DNA from: Mesostigma viride
Taxonomy: Eukaryota; Streptophyta; Mesostigmatophyceae; Mesostigmatales; Mesostigmataceae
Length of the DNA: 64,000 nt
Direction: 5' to 3'
Assembly (NCBI GenBank): GCA_009746045.1
Contig: RPFO01000065.1
Coordinates: 3,230,483-3,294,482, forward strand
Shown one piece after another: positions 42,895 to 55,030 of the stretch. The translations under genes were made by a program, and so were the position numbers. A model generated the notes under the pieces. It had not been told where the DNA came from and did no database searches. It saw only the letters and a program-made list of their open reading frames with translations. Each line of letters starts with the position of its first letter. Within the stretch, counting starts at the first letter, position 1.

Positions 42895-45800
42895 ATGGGG
42901 CGTATGCACACTCCCGGGTATGTAGTTTATGCCTTTTCATTATGTCGTACGCAACCGGGATTTGAAATGCGTAGCGAAAATGGCTAGCTTTTCGTGGAGG
43001 CAATGCCGTTTCGTGGTAAACAAATAGTTACTTCTCGGGGTGTGGCGATGGACCATGCGGCTTTAAAAATGATATAGAAGTCATGGGTCAAGGCTTGGCA
43101 GGGCATTGTAGTCAAAGACTAGTATGTGAGGCTCATGTATGCCCTTGCCTGTGGTTGCTGTCGGCCACTGCAGGAAGGGTATGTCTTCGTCGGCCTTGCC
43201 GTACAAGCGTTCGGCGCCTAGCTGGCTGAAGATCACCGCGCAAGAGGTACCATATATGCTTTGCCTTTTTTACTTTACTGCTGGTCAAGTTTTCCTGTAA
43301 GGGTTCCATAACTGGCGTTCATGAAAGCAGGGCTAGCTGATTGTTGTCTATGGCCGCGGTCCACGTCATTCACTTGATGCAAGGTGGCACGTGCCCAATT
43401 TCCTGGATCACTGCCTTTTTCTCTCGGTTAGAGCTACGCACTTCACGAGGTTCACTTCTCTCTGACATTATTGAAGCAGTTCTCAACTCCAGGATTGTCG
43501 TGCGAGCATCAGAAGTGCCGTGGTGGCGCTGACGTGAGAAGCTTTTGTTTGGGTCGGCCATTTAAGTCCGTGCCTTTATTTTTAAATATCTCTTCGTTTC
43601 CCAGTATTTTCTTTGTGCATGCGTTATCAGACGTAGCATTTTACTGCACTGTCCCTTGTTTAGTGTACTGGTTCACACCTTTGCCAGCGGTACAGGTCAA
43701 GGATGGTCCACTACTTGCTGACATATCTCTGCAACTGCAACTGGAATCCAGGAAATGTTGCCAAGGTGGACGGCAGCTAGTTTTTGTATTCTGACACGCC
43801 ACCAGTGCCAAGGGTATAACCCGGCACGTGGACAACAATGCTGCCAAGCTTTGACAGTTTGCAGACGGTGATCCATAGTAGTCCCTGGCACAACTGGCTC
43901 TATAGGCGGTCATTGTGTTTTCACAGTTGGGTTTAGCAATGAAAATTTTGTCTTTTGAGAATGTTTCAATAAGGGGGTTTCGGGCACCCAGAAGATACAA
44001 TGTTCTGGTTTCAAATTACTATTTGTTAGGTAAGGACAGGTTCCATAGTTAGGTTTATGTAGCGGGACATTAAAGCCCTTTTAGACTTGCTGTTAGGTGC
44101 GAGCTCATGAGGGCCATTGGGGCATGGCTTCATCTCCTTTCTTGCCATCAGCTGCAAAGGCTATATTTCGATGGACTTGTGGTTTTCTTGCCCTCACGAG
44201 CGGTGCGTCCTTGCCGATGCTTAGGATTAGGGATGGACATTCACGCCACATGCTAGTGGCTCCCTCACAATCAGCATGCATGAAGCGCAGAGCTGTTTGA
44301 AGTGAGCAGAGGTTATGAACAAGAAACATGGGCCCATGTTTGTGTTTGCGCGTCCCAGGTTGTGGACCACATCTGCAAGCTGGCCAAGAAGGGCCTGACG
44401 CCCTCCCAGATTGGTGTGATGCTGCGTGACTCGCACGGCATCGCGCAAGTCCGTTCCGTCACCAACAGCAAGGTGCTGCGCATCCTCAAGGCCAACGGTG
44501 CGTGCGGGGAAAGGGGGAGGCGATGGTGGGGGGCAGTGGTGGAGGAAAGGATGGAGCGGAATAGGGACAAAGCATGGATGTTGCAGGATATGTGTGGCAG
44601 CTGGTTCACGTGCTCGTATCCAGCCATGTGTTGCCGAAGTGTCCGTGGCAATCACAAAAGGAATGAGTACAGCTTAGTGTGGCATTAGATGGTTGCATGT
44701 TTTTAACGTGGGGGGTTAAGGGGTGAAAGACGTGCGTGTTGCTCGGTCTGGATCTTGGGGTGAGGGGAGGGGTCAGGGTGGGGGTGGGGGTGGGGGTGGG
44801 GGACACAGAGCCTGCTCATCAAGTCTGTGAGTGGATTTATAGGTTGCTCTTAAACGTGGTGGCAACTTTATTGTGGCTGTATTGCGTCGTGGGCTGGTTG
44901 CTGTTTCTTGGAGAGAGAGGCCCATTGGTTGGGGTTGTCTCCCTCAATCAGTTGCTGCCAAGCAAGGGAGAGCTGTTGTTATGAGCTGTCTTCTCGATGC
45001 GCTTCATGTCCGTAGTTTGAGAGGGAGTATGCTGTGAAGTTTTGCTGACACACGTTGTGAGCAGATGTGTCTGAGGCATGGGTATCTTGCCAGTGAGGCG
45101 TTGGATTTTGTGTTTGGGAGGGTATAGCCTCCACTTCCATTGCTTATGTGCCCAGTGCTTGTTGTGTAAGATGTTATCGCTGGCCAGCTGTTTTGCTGGA
45201 CTTGAAGGTGTTAGGGCATTTTGAGGTGAAGCGCTTGCAAGCATATCTAAGGCTACACATTTCTATCTCCATTCATGTCCATCATCATGAGCGACTCGGA
45301 CACGTTAAGATTACGGCAGGCTCGTGCTACCATGGTCCAGATCCTCCAGATTTCTGGCCTGCACTGGTTGTGTCATTGATATCTCATGAAATGCATGCAG
45401 AGTGCATTCATGCAACCATATGTCTTGTGATGGGTGCGGATCACATGGATCGGATGTTTGTCTTTCGTGTAGTTCCACGCTGTACACCCCAGGGTTTAGA
45501 TGTGTATTTGCATGTTGGTGTAGAAGTTGGTATTCTCCGGATTACATGCACCGCGTGCTGATTCGCCAACGTGGATGATGTGTTCCTTGTTATCATCTGC
45601 AGGCATGGCCCCTGAGATCCCTGAAGATCTGTACCAGCTGATCAAGAAGGCGGTTTCCGTGCGCAAGCACTTGGAGAGGATGCGCAAGGACAAGGATTCC
45701 AAGTTCCGCCTCATTTTGATCGAGTCGAGGATCCACCGCCTGTCCCGCTACTACAAGACAACGCGCAAGTTGCCGCCCAACTGGAAGTAGTACGTGACAA

Positions 45801-46886
45801 GCCCGCGTGCCTTGCCTGGCTGTGCCTGTGGGCAAGTTGCTGCCCTGTTTGTCTCCCCTCGCCCAGCAAGCTGGTGCAGTCGTGGCCTCTTGTAGTAGTT
45901 TATAACCCATGTGTGTCAATGTCTGGTTCTGGCTGTGGGGACCACAGGGGACAAGGAATGAAAGGTGCATCCATCATCGCGATGGGCCATGGCCCTCCTG
46001 CTTGGGTTCTTGTTGGGAATCCTACTTGCATGTCTCGTTTTGCATGCAAACCTGATCCGTTCCAGTGTTGTGAAATCTCGATATCTTTCTCTTCCTATGT
46101 TACAGTCAAGCGATATTCCCCTTCAGCAGGCATGCATTTGGAACATATTTGCACTTGTCTCCTTGATATTTGCACTTGAGCTGTTCAGGAAGCAATAGAC
46201 CCCTTCTGACAACACGGACACCGACTAGCTTGGTACGACCAGTCGTACGTGCACGTGTCGCCCCTTCTGAAAACGCCCCGCTGCAGATGCCAGCACGGCC
46301 CGAGGCACACTCCTACTAAGCTAGTCGTACCACGACTAACCTACCCCAACTACGTCCTGGTTTTCGCAGAAACAGTCGGGGTAGAGTTTCTTTATATGTA
46401 TGCTACGCTGGGATAGACAATGCGAGCTTGTTCAAGCCTGTGTCATAGGGCATATGAGCTTAGGTTGCTCAGTCTGGAGAACATTGTAGGCATGAATGTT
46501 CTTTGTTTTGCATCCCACCCAAGACTTTTCCTGGCTCAAAGCAGTTTGCGTCGAATATCACGACTGTGCTTGTTGTTCCTTGCTACTCAAGAAGGTCTAG
46601 CAGTGTTCGCATCTTCCTTCGTACACAAGATGAATCCTTGGGCATGTTATAAAGGGCACAAATCTGTTGTTTTTTTGTTTCGACAACTGTTTGGAACTTC
46701 CTCGCAGTTATTGCGTTCCTGTTGCATAAGTAGGGGCATTCCTACGATTTTCAAGGATACATTCTGACTCCGTGTGCTGTGCCTCAATGCCCATGTTGTT
46801 GCCTCGTTGTGGGCTTGGTGTGGAATCCGACTGGACTTTTGTAAATGACCAGTGAGTCTGCCACGGCGTCTGCCCTTGTGGCGTAA
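42895..46886 (+). CDS. RPS13: 40S ribosomal protein S13 (uS15), five exons
   Basis: Exons: 42895-42917 (MGRMHTPG), 43174-43246 ([19 protein letters not shown]...), 44359-44497 ([20 protein letters not shown]...), 45603-45789 ([20 protein letters not shown]...), 46853-46886 ([10 protein letters not shown], stop). All borders are GT/AG with matching phases. The joined length is 456 bases, 151 residues, exactly the family length. uS15 binds 18S rRNA in the small subunit. An apparent TAG right after NWK in exon 4 is an artefact: a GTACGTG donor starts at 45790 and the split Tyr codon is completed at 46853. Intron 3 carries a SINE-like insertion. A TGTAA lies at 47074-47078. Confidence 0.97.
44498..45602 (+). 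other. RPS13 intron 3 with SINE-like insertion
   Basis: A 1.1-kb intron. Bases about 45255-45395 match the SINE-like family of 41810-42016 (ACATTTC...CCATTCATG...CATCATC, GGCAGGCTCG, ATTTCTGGCCTGCACTGGTTGTGTC). A short G-rich run (GGGGGTGGGGGT) sits near 44780. No snoRNA boxes were recognised, though ribosomal-protein introns often host them. Confidence 0.7.
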
Positions 46887-47760
46887 AGCATGATGCTTTG
46901 CAATACATGCATGCTTTGGAGGCCATGTGGAGGCTGGATGCACTTTTCCGTATACAAGACGATATAAGGAAAAAATTTGTGCCATCTGAAATGCGGTTTC
47001 CCGTTGGGATTTCCAATGGATCCTGTATGTTGGCATTTTGTGAAACTTTTTAGGAGCCCGCATTATTATTTTATGTAAATTTAACCTGCGCCTTTCTCGA
47101 ATTTTTGACCTCTGCATTTGAAAAGAAAGTGAGACAATACTCGCTCACATCATACTCGCCAAGCAATCATCTGCGAGGCCAGTGTTGGACGCATGACATG
47201 GCTTGTGCAGTACCAGGTAAACTGGACAACTATTGCATGGCTGTAGACCGGTTGTCTGGAAGGCGTGAGACAACTATCAAGTGATATACAAGTATTCATG
47301 GACGCATGGTGGTCCAATGTCACATGTGTAAGGACTAGCGTTGCATGTCGTCTGATATATAGGCATGTGTCCAGGAAGAGCTAACTTCCTATAGGCTCGC
47401 GCCACCTGTTGCATGTAACATGCTGCGATATTTGTATTTGCACTGAGTGCAGCCTTTCTTGGGCGTTTGAAAGCACGGCTGACGTAGTGACTGACATAAG
47501 CTGTTGATGAAGTGCTCGACAACTTTAATTAACTAATAGACACGTGACTGCGTCACGTGAGCATAAGTCCTCAGTGGGAGGGGAACATGGGATGGAATGG
47601 ATAATATAAGCTATCTAGGTCCTAGTTACAGGGTTGTGGGCACCACGGCCCGAATCGCTATGAATGCCATACGCGGTCACACACGGAGCCCCCACAGACT
47701 TGGGGGTGGTCTCCTTCATCACTACTTGCAATCTATCCTTGCGTACCATCTGCCTACATA
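46887..47760. other. RPS13 3' UTR and intergenic stretch
   Basis: The 3' UTR runs to about 47090 (TGTAA at 47074-47078). Beyond it no gene is recognised. Confidence 0.6.
47074..47078 (+). terminator. RPS13 polyadenylation signal TGTAA
   Basis: TGTAA in TTTATGTAAATTT, 188 bases after the stop codon. Confidence 0.7.
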
Positions 47761-47774
47761 GGTGGAGACAACCA

Positions 47775-47990
47775 TATCAAGGAGACAACCAGCGCCGGCC
47801 AGAAATCGTAAGAATCCGGACCATCCAGTAGCTCGAGCCTATTCTGATTCTGATTTGGCACGCCGCAAAGGTGAAAACCAGTTGCGTTCAGTGCCGGTCC
47901 GCGGAAAACGCGGAAAAAAGCGATCTGCAAATGAATCCAGGCCGGAATCGAACTGGGGACCTCTCGCACCAATGTTGCTATTTTCTGATT
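47775..47990 (-). mobile_element. SINE-like copy with tRNA-like head
   Basis: On the minus strand it reads GGTGCGAGAGGTCCCCAG, then TTCGATTCCGG (a Pol III B-box and T-arm-like sequence), then a GC-rich body shared with 55505-55649. The end is shared with the 41810-42016 family (TTTCTGGCC ... GCTGGTTGTCTCC). It links the two sets into one composite SINE family. Confidence 0.7.
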
Positions 47991-48161
47991 TGTTGCTATG
48001 TTGATGGTCTACAGCTCCATTGCAGAGGGTCCTACATGATGCATGTGGGAGAGCGCGCGATCCCACCGGCCATGCATTGGCAGTGGTGCTCACAACTGGA
48101 CACTCCTAGCTAGCTGGCCGCACTGCTACTAGCTAGAAAGTGACAACCGCATGCACAGATC

Positions 48162-48707
48162 TTTGTATCACTATCTTTGAGATTAGAGTCTTTGTATCAC
48201 GGTATGCCGCGTATTTCGGACGAGATTAGACAGCGTAGGATAGCATTTGTAGGACATCTTGCTCGCACCAGCCAGGTCGACACCGCCCTTGGTCTGGCCG
48301 GTCCCCAGCGGCTCGGCCAACCGGGGCGGCACATTTTGACCTGGCCTGGCCCCAAGAACATTCCTAAAAAGGTAGGGAAACATGCCATGACCTATACCCA
48401 GATGTTGCTGGACGACCTAGTGGTCCCAGCCCAGTTTGAGTACCGCATCCACTCTCTCTCCCGTCTTTGGACTGCCATGCAGGACAAGGAGCGGTGGAAG
48501 AAGATTGTCAAGGCACACACGCCCGACCCTGTGGGCAAGCCACCTCCCCCCAAGCGGAGGAGGCGTTTTGATGAGTAGTGTAGTTAGGCTTTTCTAGATA
48601 GAGTTAGGATAGTTCGATCACGCGGCTTCCTCCACCCCATCCATCATGAAATATGTGCTACATGACCTCCCCACGGAGGCATGTTATAATTTAATTTAAT
48701 TTATTTA
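48162..48707 (+). mobile_element. 5'-truncated LINE, 3' end
   Basis: A 546-bp insertion with a perfect 11-bp duplication ATGCACAGATC (48151-48161, 48708-48718). Same family as 617-1483. The ORF2 C-terminus (48177-48578) is open to its stop and ends in a basic KPPPPKRRRRFDE tail. The terminal hairpin is CCTCC-CCAC-GGAGG (48666-48679) and the tail TTTAATTTAATTT. Confidence 0.93.
48177..48578 (+). pseudogene. LINE ORF2 C-terminal fragment (about 130 codons)
   Basis: Contains the conserved RISDEIRQRRIAFVGHLART block and a region ending in HSLSRLWTAMQDKERWKKIV. Truncated at the 5' side by incomplete reverse transcription, so not a functional gene, but it is the best-preserved sample of the autonomous LINE's protein in the window. 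Confidence 0.88.
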
Positions 48708-48718
48708 ATGCACAGATC

Positions 48719-49145
48719 ACGCTATCGTTTGTTTCTTAGCCAAACCGTCTAGCTCGATCTCCATCTTAGCTCTAGGTCTCGCTCTGAACGCAAATTCTCC
48801 AGCCATGCAGGCCGGTCTTACCACAGACAGCCATGCACGCGTGAAGTCAATTCCGCATGGTCTGGCGCGCATTGCCTCTCAGACAAATGCTGCTAGCTAG
48901 TCCTCAGGCATGCCCTCTCGTGATCATGTCGACCACCATGCGTCCAGGAATAGTTGTCTCACGATTCGGGAGGCTACACATCTTCACTAGACTAGTCAGT
49001 ATACATTCGATTCCCGTGGCTCAGTCTATCTCGATCCCCATCAGTCCGGCATTAATTAATGAATTGTTTAAAGTCGTGCTCCCGTTGGGGAGTCACGGAG
49101 CATTAACCCCGATGGATTATCAGTCCATGGAATGTGTGCTAATCT
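48719..49145. other. Flank with a partial LINE tail
   Basis: No gene. At about 49054-49110 there is an inverted fragment of the second tail family (hairpin at 49079-49092, minus strand). Confidence 0.6.
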
Positions 49146-49535
49146 GGTTAATTAATTAATTAATTAAACACGTGCTCCCGTTGGGGAGTCACGGAGCACC
49201 GAAGTGCTTTTATTCCCTGTGCGTGCACTACAGGAGAAAGGGCAGAGACCCCCAGTCTCCTTCATGCCAAAGGCATGCCACAGCTGCATTCGGGCGCGCT
49301 AGCTAAAAAGGACAGGCTAACGATCCGGCAAACTGTGGGTGCAATAAGACCCATGTAAGCGTGGCATAACAAGTAGCGTGGGCAAGTAATCTGAACATAG
49401 CCAGGGCGTAGCATGGCTGTACTAGGACTAGGCTAAGGCTATGGCTGGTTGTGTACCGTGCGTTTGCGGCACGTGACTAGGTATGTTGGCACAGCTCCTT
49501 GATGTTGGCACAGCTAGGCAAACATTCTAAGCATG
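49146..49535 (-). mobile_element. LINE-tail family copy, inverted
   Basis: About 390 bp matching 55395-56352 (without its internal insertion) in reverse complement. The tail is TTAATTAATTAATTAATT at 49148-49166 and the hairpin is at 49175-49188. It contains GGCATGAAGGAGACTGGGGG-type sequence shared with 18638-18854. No ORF. Confidence 0.85.
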
Positions 49536-49587
49536 GCTGCCTTAGCGGCAGTGACTCCAATGGTTACAAGCTAGGGCTATTGCTATT

Positions 49588-49700
49588 CTAGCCCGCTGAG
49601 GGCGTCCACATCTTGTGGTTGATCATCAGGTCCCCGCCCCTCCAGTACGCCTTGGGCTTCTGGGGGTCCTGCTTATGGCGGAGGTATTCCGGCCACTGCA
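49588..49700 (-). pseudogene. Antisense fragment of LINE ORF1 C-terminus
   Basis: The minus strand reads WPEYLRHKQDPQKPKAYWRG and MINHKMW, a diverged version of the ORF1 end WPTYTQLRQ...VYWKGAA...GHKPW. It sits head-to-head with the sense ORF1 copy that begins about 49730. Confidence 0.7.
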
Positions 49701-49731
49701 GCAACGGCAGCCCCTGGCTAGCCTCCGGCGC

Positions 49732-52700
49732 CATGCTTGGCTGCACCCGCCCCGAACTCCAGCACGCCGTCCTCAACTCCCTTCTCCAGCGCTCTGACGG
49801 CGAGATCTGGGCTCCATCCATCTCCGCCTCCACCCTCCGTTCCATCCTCACGGAAGCCTTTCAGCAGCACGTGACCCCCCTTGCTGCCGACATTTCAGCA
49901 ATCGGCGGCACGCTGACTGCTGAACTTCCTCACATTTCCACCGCCGCCGCCTCCACCTCCACCGCCGTTTCCGCCTTCACTGCCGACATCAAAGCCCAGC
50001 TCCTCGACCTCGACCAACGCCTTCAAGCCACCGCCACCGCCCTTGAGAGCTTGAATGACACCGCCGGCCTCACCGCCCAAGCGGTGCAGGAAATCGCTGC
50101 CCAGCCGGCACCTGCTGGCCCGGCCAGTGATTTTCTGATCATCCGGCCAGTGATGTTCCCTCCACCTGGGCGGACTTGCTTAAGCAGCACACCACCTCCA
50201 CCACCTCCACCATCTCGGCACAACTCAAGCAACAAGCCCTCGACCTTCGCGAGGAAACCGACATCGCCCGGCGCAGCCACAATGTCATCGTCAAGCACTT
50301 CGACCAGCCGGCAGGTGAGACCTCCACGAGCCTTCTTGAGGCATTTAAGCGCGACATTCTTGCCCCCATGCTACTCACTGGTGAGCTGGACATGTCGGCT
50401 GTCCGCCTCCCCCGCGCGCGGGGGAAGGCTGGCCCGGCACCCGTGCTCCTCACCTTTAAGTACATGGCGGACAAGCTGTCGTTCCTGAAGGGGACGTGGC
50501 GCGCCGAATATTTTCCGCGCCAAAAAATTCGCGGTACCGTCCGTACGGTGTATAATGTGTGCCCGGACCGCTCAACCCTCGCGGAAGTGGCCATGGCGGC
50601 ATGCCTTTATGCAATATTAATCGATATGGCACGTAAACAGCTAGAAAAAATGCTTGAATTTCGCAGAATCTTGATTAGTTGATGACCTCATTGCGTGGCG
50701 GAAAGTTTACGGTTTGCAATATCGCTAATTTCTCGAACGGCTACGGGCGCGGGGGTCCAGGATATAATTTCTCTTGCGGATCATGAAATTTAATGCAGGT
50801 TTACGGCAGCTATTGTGAGGCAACGTAGGCTCTAAAGAGCGATTATGAAGCTAACTTAATGGTGTTGTCGAGTTTGTGCCGAAGCTTCCCGGTTTCTTTT
50901 ACATTTCCGGCATTCAAGGTAAGAACCTACGCAGGCCTGCGCATGTCGCCTTCGACGTATTCACGGAAGGCGCACCTTCCTTGTTCGCCTGATCAATGGA
51001 TGATGTCTTTTATTGTTCGAGCTTGCGTGCCAGTTTATTCTGATCAGTTTATGCATGAAACATTTCCACGCAGGCAGGTGCATTAACATCGGCCTTTCGC
51101 CTTTTTTTCGGGCAGTTTCCCTGCAGGAAGCGCTCCATTTCTTTCGGTTGCATCGTCAGAGTCCTAGCTATTTCGTACAATTTCGTGTAGTTTGTGGCTG
51201 GCATGCTAAATGCGCCGAGGTCAAGTTGTTGGTAATGTGTTGACATTTGTTTTCCATAATCCTTTGGACGTGACCTTGCTCAGACGCTTTGTTATGTGCC
51301 GGATCTGACACGCCTGTTTTAGAACGACATCCGGCATGTGCCTAGAGGCTAACAAGCTGGCATCAGCTTCTTAGCAAATTGCCCTATTGGAAAGGAAGGT
51401 GAGAGTGGTTCTTTTGCTGGCCATACTGCATGAGTGGCATTGCATTAGATAGGTGTTTCCATTGCTTTCCTTGAGCTATAACCATTAAGACTTCCCTGCT
51501 ATGTGTGCAGCAAGGCAAGCTGGATAGGATGTGAATGCTTGGCATACAACATGTATGATTTGCTGCCAAGTTTGCAGGCTGCAGTTGCCTCTATTGCTTG
51601 GGCAGTCTTTCTAAGGTTTTTACACGTATACTTGCTGAGTTCTTGGCATAAATTTACATGGTAACCTTGGGCTGAGCTTAGTGTATGCTCTCTTGGTGCG
51701 TGTATGCCTAGCGATGGTGTTGCTATGCGCACGCTGGCAAGGCTGGCCATGCTGAGGGCAGGGGAGGGCAGATGAGGTGCCTAGCCTTTTCTTATGTTGT
51801 GTGATCGAGTTGGGCATGTTTTTTGGCTTCTTGGATGGAAAACATGATGCCTAGGTGGCCTTATACACAGAAAAACCTCATTTAGCGTATGTTCAGGTTT
51901 TAGCACGCCAAACGCAATAACTTGAGCTAGACTTGTCGGAATGACCTGGGACTTGGACCACTGCTGTCCCCCTGTTAGCCGGATTTTCGCTACATTTTGT
52001 TGCCTAATCTGAAGTGTTTATGACATGTTTATTCCCAATGTCCGGTAAAAAAATGGTACTTTTGCGGGGAAATTAATAACTGTTCAAGGTTTTGTCATTT
52101 TCATGATGTAAATAGCTCAGCAAGCTACAAACTCAGGGAACTATATACGCTACATTTTTTTTTGCCAACAAATGAGTGCATGGGCTGGGGCATACATAGC
52201 CCTGATTAGCGTCTTTTTCTATTTATAGCGCTATATTGGCGTATATGTTGGGGTAGTACCCCCAACAAGTGCATGGACAACTCACTAGAGATGTTATTTA
52301 GTGCCCCCAATCATAATTTAGCATGGTGCAACTGAAATTCAAGTGATATTAGCATGGGTCAAGTTTTAAGGTTTTTGGGGTGCCACCTCCCCGCAAGAAG
52401 CTCTCGAGGACTCGCTTCACGCTGGACGACGACTTGACCCTGGCCCAGCAACAGCGGCGACGCGAGCTATGGCCGACCTACCTTCAGCTCCGGCACAGCG
52501 CAGGGGGGAAGCCGGTATACTGGAGGGGGGCGGTCATCCACGTTGACCACAAGCCCTGGCAGCCCCCTCCTGCCACCCCAGACTAGGGAATTCATACCAG
52601 TAGTGTAGATTAGTCAGGCTTAGCCTAGCATGTGGCCCACGCGCATGTGCGCCCATAATGGCCCCCATGGATGTTGTCTACAGAATTTAGCCAAGCCCTG

Positions 52701-52992
52701 CCTATAACGGGACCCCCATGGATGTTGCATTAAGAATTGAGCCATGCTATTATGCTGGTTGTCTCTTTGATGCTATGCCATGCAGAGAGATGCTCTCTGT
52801 CGAGAAGCCATGTCCTAGCTCTTGTATAGCCATGATGATCTTCCTCCCTCACAGGCATGCTCCCCCCTTACCCGGGCATAGCGTGATAGACCATGAGGGT
52901 GCAGGTGCCCTGGTGCACCTAGAGCAGGGGTAGCTTACATTCCCACCCTTGCATGAAGTAGCCTAGAATGTATGATAGGCCATATGCCCCTT
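49732..52992 (+). mobile_element. Diverged ORF1-only LINE, interrupted at 50.49-52.38 kb
   Basis: ORF1 N-terminal and middle parts lie at 49732-50488 (EAFQQHVTPLAADISAIGGT, then LREETDIARRSHNVIVKHFD in a shifted phase, then LPRARGKAGPAPVLLTF). The C-terminus lies at 52380-52586 (FTLDDDLTLAQQQRRRELWP) with stop 52584-52586. The 3' UTR runs to 52992, where it is split again by the 53004-54964 copy. Its terminal 3' end with hairpin (54988-54999) and AATTC tail lies beyond that copy, at 54976-55030. This copy belongs to a different subfamily from 10080-12026. Confidence 0.82.
50489..52379. mobile_element. 1.9-kb insertion in the diverged ORF1 copy
   Basis: It interrupts ORF1 between a SFLK block and a KKLSRTRFTLDD block. 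Its ends show an imperfect inverted repeat (GGGGACGTGGCGCGCC on the left, GGGGAGGTGGCACCCC on the right in reverse complement). Target duplication is not clear. No ORF with a motif; probably a non-autonomous DNA transposon. Confidence 0.55.
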
Positions 52993-53003
52993 CTCTGGGC
53001 TAT

Positions 53004-54964
53004 TAATTAATTAATTAATTAGGAACATAACTCCGTTGGGAGTATATGTAGCACATAGCCCTGAGAAGGGGCATATGAGCCTATAATACATTCTAAGCTA
53101 CTTCCTGCAAGGGTGGGAATGTAAACAACACTTGCTCTAGGTGCACCAGGGCACCCGCACCCTCATGGTCTATCACGCTATGCCCGGGTAAGGGGGAGCA
53201 TGCCTGTGAGGGGGAAGATCATCATGGCTATACAAGAGCTATGGCATGGCTTCTCAGCAGAGAGTGACTCCCTGCATGGGCACAACATTACGAAATAAGG
53301 CTAGGCATCGTCTGGAGTGTGGCACATCATAGGCACACATGTACATGACTAAAAAGGCTAGGCCTCAGCTGGTATAGTGCCTGTAGTAGGCGGGCATGTA
53401 CAACCTTGGCCACTGTCTAACTATTCTACACTACTGCTGTATTCCCCTAGGCTGGGGCTGGAGTTGCTGGGGCCGCGGTGGTCGAGGGGGTCGCTTGCCA
53501 GGGCTTGTGGCCGACGTAGATGGCCGCCCCCTTCCAGTACACCGGCTGGCCCGCCTTGGTCTGCCGGAGCTGGAGGTAGGTCGACCATAGCTCCCGTCGT
53601 CGTTGTTGCTGTGCCAGGGTCAAGTCGTCGTCAAGGGTGAAGAGAGTCTTCTCGAGCCGCTTGCGGCGTCTGAGAAAAGAAATCTTGTCCGCCGGAGTCT
53701 TAAAGGTGAGAAGGAGCGGGGGCGGCCCGGCCTTACCCGCGCGCGGGGAAGGCGGTGGGCGGCCAGCTCGATCTCACCAGTAAGGCCCATGCGATCAAGG
53801 ATTTCTCTCTCAAAAACACGCGCAAGCTTCTCGGAATTCTCACCTTCCTCCATCTTGAGATTCTTGACAATGACGTTGAGGCTGCGCTTGGCGAGCTCGG
53901 CCTCCTCGCGGAGGTCAAGCGTCTGCCGCTGGAGCTGGGCTGCGACGGCGGAGGTGGTGGAGGTGGTATGTTGCTTAAGCATGTCCGCCCAGGTCGTGAT
54001 GGGAGGAGCATCGCCGGCCAGGCCAGCCGAGGCGGGCTTGGCGGCAATGTCCTTCACTGCCTGGGCGGTGAGGCCTGCTGTGTTCTGCAAGACCTCGATA
54101 GCGATTGCATTATCCTTGAGGCGCTGGTCGATGTCGCGGAGCTGGGCGGTGATGGAGTCGGTGGAGGCGGAGGGGGGGGGGGGTGGAGGCGAGGAGGGTG
54201 GCGGTGGCGGTGGGGATGGTGGGAAGCTCAGCAGCCAACGTGCCGCCAAGTGCCGCCACATCTGCGGCAAGAGGGGTCACGTGCTGCTCGAAAGCGTCCT
54301 TGAGGAGGGTGCGGATGGTGGCTTCGGTGGGGAAGGTGGAGGGGGGCGGGTCCCAGATTGCGGATTCGGAGCGTCCAGCAAGGGAGCAGAGGGCGAAGCG
54401 TTGAAGCTTGGGGCGACTCATGCGATGGAGGATTGGGAGAGCCTCGGCGGGGTCGACAAGCTGGCCATTACCAGGCCAGCGGCCGCGGTTGTGGGACGTG
54501 AAGTGCACGCACAGGGTTAGAAGCGAGGCGTGATTGCCGGAAAACACGTCGTCCATGAAGGCTCCTATGCCTTGGCGCCAGTAGCTGGAGGCGTTGGCGT
54601 CAAAGGAGCGCTCTTCCCAGGGCGGCTCAGCAGAGCGACTGCGCTTGGGGTCAGGCGAGGCAGATGGCGAGGCAAGCCCGGGAGGCTGGGCGAGCACCAG
54701 TGCACGACTAGTGTCACCGTTGCCATCTGGCCGGGCCGGTGGGCGAAGCTGCAGCCGAAGCTGCAGACGTATTATCATTGCCGAGCGCAGCCGCCAGGCT
54801 GCGTTGCGTCGAGAGGCGTTTGCTCATCGTATATTGCGTAATGGCTTCGGAAAATTACATCAGCATGTGCGTCGTAGAAAGACGCATCGATTGCACATGA
54901 TATTCACGGCTAAATTCGGTGCTCAAACGTGAAAGTTATGAGCTCCGCCGTCAGCCATGGCTAC
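53004..54964 (-). mobile_element. Near-full-length ORF1-only LINE inserted in a relative
   Basis: A 1.96-kb minus-strand copy of the 10080-12026 family. It begins at the same 5' base (GAGGTAGCCATGG) and ends with the AATT tail at 53004-53021 and hairpin at 53031-53042. The flanks share CTCTGGGCTAT (52993-53003, 54965-54975), so it landed in the 3' UTR of the diverged copy. Confidence 0.9.
53447..54827 (-). pseudogene. LINE ORF1, frameshifted copy
   Basis: Starts at the equivalent ATG (54827) and reaches the equivalent stop (53447). Two long frames (54778-54110 and 54270-53620) overlap in different phases. The shift is near a G-run at 54170-54182, and another lies near 53600. The RRM block and the DDDLT block are otherwise preserved. 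Confidence 0.85.
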
Positions 54965-55030
54965 CTCTGGGCTATGTGCTACATATACTCCCAACGGAGT
55001 TATGTTACAATTCAATTCAATTCAATTCAA

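Noticed and set aside
45787-45790. TAG after PPNWK as the RPS13 stop
   Set aside because: The family continues YES-TAS-LVA. The donor at 45790 and the micro-exon at 46853 supply exactly that ending.
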